From Acidobacteriaceae bacterium (lineage in GTDB: Bacteria > Acidobacteriota > Terriglobia > Terriglobales > Acidobacteriaceae): a stretch of 12,021 bases of DNA. Where the stretch lies: positions 1 to 12,021 of the forward strand of contig DAHXOQ010000059.1 in NCBI GenBank assembly GCA_027364815.1, written 5' to 3'. A model generated the notes under the pieces. That model worked only from the letters and a program-made list of their open reading frames with translations, did no database searches and was not told where the DNA came from. Every line of letters begins with the position of its first letter. The stretch's first letter is position 1. The translations under genes and the position numbers were made by a program. Below, one piece after another: positions 6,151 to 12,021 of this stretch.

Positions 6151-6196
6151 AATCCAAATTATTACGGACGTAAATCTTAATTGAGGAGGCATTGAA

Positions 6197-6892
6197 ATGC
6201 ATTACGGAAATATGGAACGCCATCACACCGATCGTGTTGGCTGGCTGCGCGCAACCGTCCTCGGTGCAAACGACGGCATCTTGTCTACCTCCAGTCTTGT
6301 GCTCGGTGTTGCAGCCGCGCATGGTACTCACAGCAGCATTCTGATTGCTGGAACCGCGGGCCTGGTCGCCGGAGCCATGTCGATGGCCGCCGGTGAGTAT
6401 GTCTCCGTTCACTCACAGGCAGACACTGAAAAAGCTGAACTGGCGCTTGAGCTTACAGAGCTCAAGACAGACAACAAAGGTGAACACAAGGAGCTGGCGG
6501 CAATTTACGTAGCACGCGGACTTGATCCAACTCTCGCGAAAGAGGTTGCACAGCAACTCATGGCCCATGACGCATTGGGAGCACATGCCCGTGACGAACT
6601 TGGAATCTCGGATAACTTCCGTGCGCGTCCCATACAGGCGGCATTGGCTTCCGCTGCCAGTTTCGCTATCGGCGCAGTCATGCCCCTTATTGTCACTGCA
6701 ATCGTACCGGAAAGAACATTGATTCCAATCGTCGCTGGATCTTCACTGGCTTTACTCGCGCTACTGGGCGCACTCTCAGCACGTGCAGGCGGAGCAGGAA
6801 TGATGGTCGGCGCAATGCGTGTTACATTCTGGGGCGGCTTGGCCATGGCGTTTACCGCAATCATCGGAAGGCTCTTTGGAGCTGTTGTATAA
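6197..6892 (+). CDS. VIT1/CCC1-family metal (Fe/Mn) transporter
   Basis: A 231-residue inner-membrane protein of the VIT1/CCC1 (DUF125) family, of usual length. N-terminal GANDGILSTSSLVLGV (23-38) and GAMSMAAGEYVSVHSQAD (59-76) are the family signatures in the first two membrane helices. A soluble, Glu-rich insert (about 77-140, with ELAAIYVARGLD and VAQQLMAHDALGAH) corresponds to the metal-binding domain. Three further hydrophobic segments follow (about 147-170, 173-194, 205-230). Relatives move Fe2+ or Mn2+ out of the cytosol; the exact ion here is inferred. The start is fixed by GAGGAGG 7 bp upstream. A short dyad TTACG-GA-CGTAA (6162-6173) lies just before the ribosome site and could be a regulator site. 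It follows the mgtA remnant directly, so this spot has collected metal-transport genes. Confidence 0.93.
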   Translation: MHYGNMERHHTDRVGWLRATVLGANDGILSTSSLVLGVAAAHGTHSSILIAGTAGLVAGAMSMAAGEYVSVHSQADTEKAELALELTELKTDNKGEHKELAAIYVARGLDPTLAKEVAQQLMAHDALGAHARDELGISDNFRARPIQAALASAASFAIGAVMPLIVTAIVPERTLIPIVAGSSLALLALLGALSARAGGAGMMVGAMRVTFWGGLAMAFTAIIGRLFGAVV

Positions 6893-6903
6893 AAGAGTAT
6901 TTC

Positions 6904-6918
6904 ATCGCCATCGGCGAT
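6904..6918 (+). terminator. Small hairpin after the VIT-type gene
   Basis: ATCGCC-ATC-GGCGAT, a 6-bp stem with a 3-nt loop, starts 11 bp after the stop. The following bases (TCTATCC) are not a T-run, so this is a weak candidate. Confidence 0.3.
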
Positions 6919-7285
6919 TCTATCCAGATTCAAACTTACGCTACAGTCAGGAAGATGCTGCTGAAGCCATAGAATCAACTGCGATGGCATGGAAGTGTGT
7001 TGAACAATATCCTGTGCACTCATCTTGATTGGTGCGCGCTTCCTGATGGAACTTTTATACCTGCCATGATAAAAGCAATGAATAGGGCTTTGCGGTTGGC
7101 GATTGAGTGAAGTGCAAAAAATGCTCCCTAGCCCACCACAGCCTGAAATTTTGGTTGCCTTGCGGGAATTGGCGTAGCCTGTAAGGAAGCACTTAAGTCT
7201 CTCTTCCCTTTTGAAATTGTCATCTCCACATCCTTTACAAGGTTCAAGTGGATTCACAAGATGCACCTGGAGAATTTTTGTACGC
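6919..7285. other. Intergenic region with no recognised gene
   Basis: About 370 bp between the VIT-type gene and the ATP-grasp gene. The short frames on either strand show no family signature or ribosome site. It presumably carries the promoter of the ATP-grasp cassette. Confidence 0.55.
7211..7239 (+). promoter_or_regulatory. Weak promoter candidate for the ATP-grasp cassette
   Basis: TTGAAA (7211-7216, 5/6 match to -35) is followed after 17 bp by TTTACA (7234-7239, 3/6 match to -10). It would give a leader of about 40 nt before the ATG at 7286. The -10 is poor, so confidence is low. Confidence 0.25.
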
Positions 7286-8746
7286 ATGAGCGCCGGCCTT
7301 CCCATCGAACGGGAGATGCTTTACGGAGACTATCCTTTAGACCACGCGTATGACGAGATGCGTGAGCCGACGGGTGCTTTGCGTCCGCATTATCAGGCGC
7401 TGGCTGAGACACTCGCCAGTCTGCCAGCCGATGAGATGCAGCGCCGCAAGCAATCCGCTGATCTTTCATTCCTCACGCAGGGCATCACTTTCACTGTATA
7501 CGGACGCGACGAGGGGACGGAGCGCATCTTCCCCTACGACATGTTGCCGCGACTCATCACAGCGCAGGAGTGGGATCACATTGAGCGTGGACTCACACAA
7601 CGCATCACCGCACTCAATCTTTTTCTGCGTGATGTTTACTCGGACGCAAAGATTCTTGCGGACCGAGTGATTCCGCGTGAACTCGTTTACAGTTGCAAAC
7701 ACTACCGGCGCCAGATGCGCAGTTTGCAGGTTCCGCGCAATGTTTACATCGCCGTCGTCGGCTCTGATTTGCTGCGATTGAATACGGGCGAGTTTGTTGT
7801 TCTTGAAGACAATTTGCGTGTGCCATCGGGCGTCAGCTACATGCTCACAAATCGACGTGTAATGAAGCGCACCTTCCCTCAACTTTTCTCGAGTTACGGC
7901 GTGCGGCCCATTGAGCATTATCCTCAGATGTTACTGGCGACGCTGCGTTCGCTTGCTCCTGAAGGCCGCCCGGAACCGAATATTGTTTTGCTAACGCCAG
8001 GCGTTTTCAACTCGGCTTACTTTGAGCACACATATCTTGCGCGCCAGATGGGCATTGACCTTGTCGAAGGTCGCGACCTTGTCACACACGACAATATCGT
8101 TTACATGCGCACCACAGATGGGCTCAAACGCGTAGATGTGATCTATCGCCGCGTCGATGACGACTTCAGCGATCCGCTCGTTTTCCGTGCTGATTCGTCA
8201 CTCGGGTGCGCAGGACTTTTTAACGCTTATCGCGCAGGCAATGTAACGGTGACGAACGCATTCGGCACCGGGCTCGCTGACGACAAAGCTGTTTACGCTT
8301 ACGTGCCGAGAATGATTCGCTACTATCTTGACGAAGATCCGATTTTGCCCAATGTTGAGACCTTCCTGCTCAGTGAAGATACAGAGCGCAAGCATGTGCT
8401 TGCTAATCTCGATAAGCTCGTCGTCAAAGCCGTTGGCGAAAGTGGCGGATATGGGATGTTGATTGGACCCCACTCAACAGCGCAACAGCGCGAGGAATTT
8501 GCGCGTCAGATCGAAGCCAATCCGCGCAACTACATTGCACAGCCTACGCTCGATTTCTCACGCGCACCCTGTCTCATCGGCGATCGATTGGAGCCGCGTC
8601 ACGTGGATCTGCGCCCCTACGTTCTTTTCGGCGACAAAGTCAACATTGTTCCTGGCGGTCTGACACGCGTTGCACTTGAGAAAGGCTCACTCGTCGTCAA
8701 CTCATCTCAAGGTGGCGGAAGCAAAGACACATGGGTTCTGGAGTAG
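7286..8746 (+). CDS. Circularly permuted ATP-grasp protein (CP_ATPgrasp, DUF404/DUF407)
   Basis: A 486-residue protein of the circularly permuted ATP-grasp family, near the usual length. Family marks are YDEMREPTGALRPHYQAL near the N-terminus, LEDNLRVPSGVSYM (173-186), VKAVGESGGYGMLIGP (380-395, the glycine-rich ATP-binding loop) and HVDLRPYVLFGDKVN (439-453). The end SSQGGGSKDTWVLE is also typical. ATP-grasp enzymes join a carboxylate to an amine through an acyl phosphate; the substrate of this family is not known, and formation of a peptide or amide bond is predicted from comparative genomics. ATG at 7286 is chosen because family similarity begins there; GGAG lies upstream but at a long 13-bp gap. 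A TTG at 7211 would add 25 residues that look non-coding. It heads a cassette with the alpha-E and transglutaminase genes. Confidence 0.93.
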   Translation: MSAGLPIEREMLYGDYPLDHAYDEMREPTGALRPHYQALAETLASLPADEMQRRKQSADLSFLTQGITFTVYGRDEGTERIFPYDMLPRLITAQEWDHIERGLTQRITALNLFLRDVYSDAKILADRVIPRELVYSCKHYRRQMRSLQVPRNVYIAVVGSDLLRLNTGEFVVLEDNLRVPSGVSYMLTNRRVMKRTFPQLFSSYGVRPIEHYPQMLLATLRSLAPEGRPEPNIVLLTPGVFNSAYFEHTYLARQMGIDLVEGRDLVTHDNIVYMRTTDGLKRVDVIYRRVDDDFSDPLVFRADSSLGCAGLFNAYRAGNVTVTNAFGTGLADDKAVYAYVPRMIRYYLDEDPILPNVETFLLSEDTERKHVLANLDKLVVKAVGESGGYGMLIGPHSTAQQREEFARQIEANPRNYIAQPTLDFSRAPCLIGDRLEPRHVDLRPYVLFGDKVNIVPGGLTRVALEKGSLVVNSSQGGGSKDTWVLE

Positions 8747-8793
8747 TTCATTTCGCAGTAGCGTTCAATTCTGAGTCAAGGAGAGTGCCGCAG

Positions 8794-9756
8794 ATGCTAT
8801 CGCGCGTTGCTGACAGCCTCTATTGGATGAGCCGCTACCTGGAGCGCGCGGAAAACACTGCGCGCCAGCTCGACGTCACGCTCCACATGATGCTTGATCC
8901 CGGCTCATCGAGCGCGGAGATGCGCTGGCAGCGGCTGGTTGCGTCGCTAGGCAAGCCGGCAGGGATGGAATGGAATGGCGATCTGGAGTCGATGGTGCGC
9001 AAGCTTATCTTTGATGGAGCGAGCCCCGCGTCCATTACTTACTGCATCAACGGCGCAAGAGAAAATGCTCGCCAGATCCGCGAAGAAATTTCGACTGAGC
9101 AGTGGCAGCGACTCAACCGGCTCTATCATCAGATTCACTCGCCGAATATACAAACCCAATTCAGCGCCAGCATCACGGATACGCTTGGCTCCGTGGTCGA
9201 TGGCATTCATCTTTTTCAGGGAGTTGGCGATTCAACGATGATTCACGGCCAGGGTTGGCAGTTCATTCGTCTCGGCCGCTACCTGGAGCGCGCATACGCA
9301 ACCGCGACGCTGCTTGAGGTCTATGGACCCGATCTTGGCCAGACGCATGATCGTGAGCACTCCGGCTATCAATATCTTGAGCTCGTTGGATTGCTGCGCT
9401 GCTGCACTTCATTCGAAGCTTACTGCCAGGTCTATACTGCCGATCTTGCACCGGATCGCATGCTGGAGTTTCTTTTGCTCAATCGCGATTTTCCACACGC
9501 CATTCGCTACTGCGTTGATACGATCCGTAATTCCATCGCATCCATCCAGCGAACCGGAGCTCGTCGCTCACCGGACGAACTCACTGCAGGCATTGGCCGC
9601 CTGCACGCGATGCTCGAGTTCACAACCATAGGCGAAATTATCTCCGGAGACACACCAGCTTTCCTGCACACCATCCGCGAGCAGTGCCTGCGGATTCACG
9701 AACACATCTACCGTTATTACGTTCACTATTCCATCCAGTCCGCGCTGGCAGTTTGA
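8794..9756 (+). CDS. Alpha-E domain protein (DUF403)
   Basis: A 320-residue all-helical protein of the alpha-E family. It opens with the diagnostic MLSRVADSLYWMSRYLERAE (1-20), which is echoed internally by IRLGRYLERAYATATLLEV (about 158-176). Neither a signal peptide nor a membrane segment is seen. ATG at 8794 follows AAGGAG with a 10-bp gap and is where family similarity starts; the frame is open back to 8731, into the ATP-grasp gene's end, but that part has no family match. The family has no proven activity. It is nearly always beside or fused to circularly permuted ATP-grasp proteins, so a role as their partner is inferred. It starts 47 bp after the ATP-grasp stop and ends 10 bp before the transglutaminase gene. 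Confidence 0.93.
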   Translation: MLSRVADSLYWMSRYLERAENTARQLDVTLHMMLDPGSSSAEMRWQRLVASLGKPAGMEWNGDLESMVRKLIFDGASPASITYCINGARENARQIREEISTEQWQRLNRLYHQIHSPNIQTQFSASITDTLGSVVDGIHLFQGVGDSTMIHGQGWQFIRLGRYLERAYATATLLEVYGPDLGQTHDREHSGYQYLELVGLLRCCTSFEAYCQVYTADLAPDRMLEFLLLNRDFPHAIRYCVDTIRNSIASIQRTGARRSPDELTAGIGRLHAMLEFTTIGEIISGDTPAFLHTIREQCLRIHEHIYRYYVHYSIQSALAV

Positions 9757-9766
9757 CGGAGCACGC

Positions 9767-10759
9767 ATGAACTTTTATTCAATCCGCCACCTTACCCGGT
9801 TTAGGTACTCCGCGCCCATCAGCGAAAGCATCATGGAGACGCGCATGCGCCCGCGCTCTGACACAAACCAGTACTGCCTCAACTTCACGCTCTCGGTGAG
9901 CCCGCGTTGCCGCGTCTTCAGCTATCGCGATCACCTCGGCAACAACATTCAGCATTTTGATATTCCCGGCGAGCACAGTCAGCTCGTCATCGTTGCCGAA
10001 TCCATCGTTGAGCAGCAACCCATGCCGGATGTTCCGCAGTCTCTTGGACTTGAAGCCTGGAATGAGCTCGACGAGATGATTGATACCGGCGATTACTGGG
10101 AGATGCTGCTGCCTTCAACCTTTGCCGTTGAAACGCCCGCGCTCACATTGCTCGCCAGGCAACTGAATGTGATTCGCCGCGATGATCCGCTCGTACTTGT
10201 GCGCGAACTGAACCAGAAGCTCTTCGATTATTTTGATTACGAGCCGCACTCTACGCATGTGGATTCGCCCATCGACGTTGCCATCGTCAGCGGCAAAGGC
10301 GTCTGCCAGGATTTTGCGCACACCATGATCGCCTTGCTGCGCCATGTGCGTATTCCTGCGCGCTATGTCTCGGGCTATCTCTACCGCAGCCGTGAAGACA
10401 CTGACCGCTCAACGCCGGATGCAACTCACGCATGGGTTGAAGCGCTGATTCCGCGCTTTGGCTGGGTTGGTTTTGATCCAACGAATAATTTGATAGCGCA
10501 TCATCGCCACATTCGCACCGCAGTGGGGCGCGATTATGCTGACGTTCCACCGACTCATGGAATTTTCCGCGGCAATACTGTGAGCGAGCTTTATGTCGCC
10601 GTCCACGTTGAAGCCAGCGAAAACGCACCAGCACTCGATCGCAAGATGCCAATCCCGGAAGATTGGAGCGTGCTCGTTGAGCGTGCGCAACAACCACCAG
10701 CACCGAGCGTACCGTTCATCGACTTGCAGATGATGCAACAGCAACAACAGCAGCAATAA
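9767..10759 (+). CDS. Transglutaminase-like cysteine protease domain protein
   Basis: A 330-residue protein with an N-terminal beta domain (about 1-80, YSIRHLTRFRYSAPISES) typical of bacterial transglutaminase-like proteins, then the papain-fold core. The catalytic triad is visible: Cys180 in GKGVCQDFAH, His221 in ATHAWVEAL and Asp237 in GFDPTNN. Relatives are more often peptidases or amidases than cross-linking enzymes. There is no signal peptide, so it should be cytosolic. GGAG lies 5 bp before the ATG, and the gene begins 10 bp after the alpha-E stop, consistent with an operon. In this cassette it is predicted to cleave or transfer the bond made by the ATP-grasp enzyme. The C-terminus ends in an unusual run of seven glutamines (324-330) after QMM, encoded by mixed CAA/CAG codons. 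Confidence 0.94.
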   Translation: MNFYSIRHLTRFRYSAPISESIMETRMRPRSDTNQYCLNFTLSVSPRCRVFSYRDHLGNNIQHFDIPGEHSQLVIVAESIVEQQPMPDVPQSLGLEAWNELDEMIDTGDYWEMLLPSTFAVETPALTLLARQLNVIRRDDPLVLVRELNQKLFDYFDYEPHSTHVDSPIDVAIVSGKGVCQDFAHTMIALLRHVRIPARYVSGYLYRSREDTDRSTPDATHAWVEALIPRFGWVGFDPTNNLIAHHRHIRTAVGRDYADVPPTHGIFRGNTVSELYVAVHVEASENAPALDRKMPIPEDWSVLVERAQQPPAPSVPFIDLQMMQQQQQQQ

Positions 10760-10886
10760 CACCACCTGACAATCTCGAATGCTGAAATCTGCAAGCCTAA
10801 ATTGTTGCGTACGGCTTCACACATCCATACATAAATGCCATCATCCGCTATTATTTTCCTTACAATAATGACGCAAACCAAACTTG

Positions 10887-10900
10887 GTGATTGCAATCAC
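10887..10900. promoter_or_regulatory. Crp/Fnr-like 14-bp perfect palindrome
   Basis: GTGATTGCAATCAC is a perfect dyad. It matches the core of a Crp site (GTGA-N6-TCAC) and 8 of 10 fixed positions of an Fnr site (TTGAT-N4-ATCAA). Its centre lies 41.5 bp upstream of the transcript start predicted from the TAGGAT box, the standard class II activator position. The candidate binder is a Crp/Fnr protein, possibly but not necessarily the one at the left end of this window. Confidence 0.55.
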
Positions 10901-10922
10901 GTCTCACTTCATATCCACGCGC

Positions 10923-10928
10923 TAGGAT
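10923..10928 (+). promoter_or_regulatory. -10 box candidate of the MaoC-Pta gene
   Basis: TAGGAT (4/6 match) with no matching -35 hexamer 17 bp upstream. With a start near 10935 the leader would be about 44 nt. The lack of a -35 box fits activation from the dyad at 10887-10900. Confidence 0.35.
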
Positions 10929-10978
10929 AGGACTTGGGCCGTGCATGTAGGTTTGATGCATTGAGGAAGGAACTCAAA

Positions 10979-12021
10979 ATGAATCTGGGATTTATCGAGA
11001 GCAAAACTTACGACGAGATTGCAGTAGGCGATATAGCAACCACAGAGCACGTCCACACGATGAATGATGCGATGGCCTTTGCCTCAATCTCAGGATTTAA
11101 TTCAATGTTGAACTCAGACGAGATCATGGCGCGCGCAGGGGGCGTTCCTCCTACAGGGCCTAATATGTGGTGCGCTTCGCTGGTCTCAGGTCTCTTCAGC
11201 ATGAATATTCCCGGCCCCGGTTGTACGTTGACAAACATCTCGCTTAATTTTTTTAATCGCATCCATGTTGGAGATCGCATCCTGGTCAAGGTTCAGGTGA
11301 CGGCCAAGGATAAAACGACGAGAATTATCAGCTTTGATTGCAAAGCCAGTAATGGTGCTGGCATTCCAATCTTTTCCGGTACTGCACAGTTGCTGGCGCC
11401 CACCGAAAAACAGCGCTGGTCCACATTGCCTGTCCCGAATCTCATCGTGCAGGAGCCTTATCGTCGTTACAAGTTGCTCATTGCCCGAGCGACCGCAAGA
11501 CCCGCCGTTAGAACTGCAATCGTATGGCCCTGTGACGAAGTTTCTCTCGGTGGCGCAATTCAGGCATTCACAGACAAGCTGATTGTTCCCGTGCTGGTTG
11601 GCGATGAAGCAAAAATCCTCACTCTCGCGGCAAACTTGCAACTAGATCTTAGCCAACTTCAGATTGTTGACTGTCCAGATACACGCTCCGCCGCCGCTAA
11701 GGGCGTTGAACTCGCGCGTAAGGGCGAAGTGCAGATGATTATGAAAGGCTCTCTGCACACCGACGAACTGATGAGCGCCGTTGTCTCGCGTGAAGGCGGT
11801 ATGCGCACCGGCCGGCGCATCAGTCACGTTTTCGCTCTTGATGTTCCGGCTTACCATAAGACATTGTTTGTCACCGATGCGGCTGTCAATATTCAACCGG
11901 ATTTGGAAACCAAAATCAGCATTCTGCAAAATGCGATCGATATGATGAACACCCTCGAGGTCGAAAATCCGAAGGTCGCGATACTCTCAGCTGTTGAATC
12001 CGTGAACCCTGCAATTCCCTC
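10979..12021 (+). CDS. MaoC-like/phosphate acetyl(butyryl)transferase fusion, N-terminal part (cut by window edge)
   Basis: The first 347 codons of a two-domain protein; full-length relatives are about 460-490 residues. Residues about 8-145 form a MaoC-like hot-dog domain (KTYDEIAVGD, IPGPGCTLTNISLNFFNRIHVGD, GTAQLLAPTEK). Residues from about 161 are a phosphate acetyl/butyryltransferase domain (RTAIVWPCDEVSLGGAI, IVPVLVGDEAKI, MIMKGSLHTDELMSAVV, VFALDVPAYHKTLFVTDAAV). That domain moves an acyl group between CoA and phosphate. In R-specific hydratases the motif GDxNPxH supplies catalytic Asp and His; here the aligned segment is SGFNSMLNSDE, with Phe40 and Asn45 instead, so the MaoC half is probably not an active hydratase. 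GGAAGG lies 8 bp before the ATG. It is separated from the transglutaminase gene by about 220 bp holding its own regulatory site, so it is a separate transcription unit. Confidence 0.9.
   Translation, partial: MNLGFIESKTYDEIAVGDIATTEHVHTMNDAMAFASISGFNSMLNSDEIMARAGGVPPTGPNMWCASLVSGLFSMNIPGPGCTLTNISLNFFNRIHVGDRILVKVQVTAKDKTTRIISFDCKASNGAGIPIFSGTAQLLAPTEKQRWSTLPVPNLIVQEPYRRYKLLIARATARPAVRTAIVWPCDEVSLGGAIQAFTDKLIVPVLVGDEAKILTLAANLQLDLSQLQIVDCPDTRSAAAKGVELARKGEVQMIMKGSLHTDELMSAVVSREGGMRTGRRISHVFALDVPAYHKTLFVTDAAVNIQPDLETKISILQNAIDMMNTLEVENPKVAILSAVESVNPAIP

Noticed and set aside
7211..7285. 25-residue N-terminal extension of the ATP-grasp protein from the TTG at 7211
   Set aside because: Family similarity begins at the ATG at 7286, and the added residues have no support.
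6505..7305. 266-codon minus-strand frame across the VIT-type gene and the following gap
   Set aside because: It is antisense to a clear transporter gene and has no protein-family features.
1..12021. CRISPR array, insertion sequence or phage attachment site
   Set aside because: No regularly spaced repeats with unique spacers, no transposase-like protein and no terminal inverted repeats with target duplications were seen.

Overview
The window looks like a chromosomal segment of a moderate-GC Gram-negative bacterium. Shine-Dalgarno sites are clear and all genes read in the standard code. A betaproteobacterium-like host is my best guess. It rests on the MaoC-phosphate acetyltransferase fusion, the NarX/NarL-type two-component pair and the small CsbD and YqjD-like genes. 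This is an inference from gene families, not a phylogeny, and other phyla are not excluded. No rRNA, convincing tRNA, CRISPR array, transposase or phage gene was seen.

Left part (1-3965, all on the minus strand): a truncated Crp/Fnr-type regulator, a stand-alone receiver-domain protein, and a translationally coupled histidine kinase/response regulator pair (CHASE3-PAS-PAS-HisKA_3 kinase and a NarL/LuxR-type regulator). The stand-alone receiver is a recent-looking paralogue of the neighbouring regulator's receiver domain, about two thirds identical, without the DNA-binding half. Upstream of both the receiver gene and the Crp-like gene is a pair of 15-bp direct repeats (consensus roughly TTGYAGGSKTTTNYC) with the same 23-bp repeat distance. 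A weaker single copy lies upstream of the kinase. These look like sites of a shared regulator, possibly the LuxR-type protein encoded here.

Middle (3966-7285): a non-coding stretch of nearly 1 kb rich in inverted repeats, then a plus-strand pair of tiny stress-type genes (CsbD-like, and a YqjD/ElaB-like protein with a C-terminal membrane anchor) closed by a hairpin. Next comes a decayed 3' fragment of a magnesium-transporting P-type ATPase (mgtA type), with an internal stop, a frameshift and a stop at a conserved Gln position. An intact VIT1/CCC1-type metal transporter gene follows.

Right part (7286-12021, plus strand): a three-gene cassette of circularly permuted ATP-grasp ligase, alpha-E protein and transglutaminase-like cysteine protease. 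This conserved set has been predicted to make and cut peptide or amide linkages but its substrate is not established. It is followed by the first 347 codons of a MaoC-phosphate acetyltransferase fusion whose MaoC half lacks the usual catalytic Asp and His. A perfect 14-bp Crp/Fnr-like dyad sits about 41.5 bp upstream of the predicted start of transcription of that last gene.
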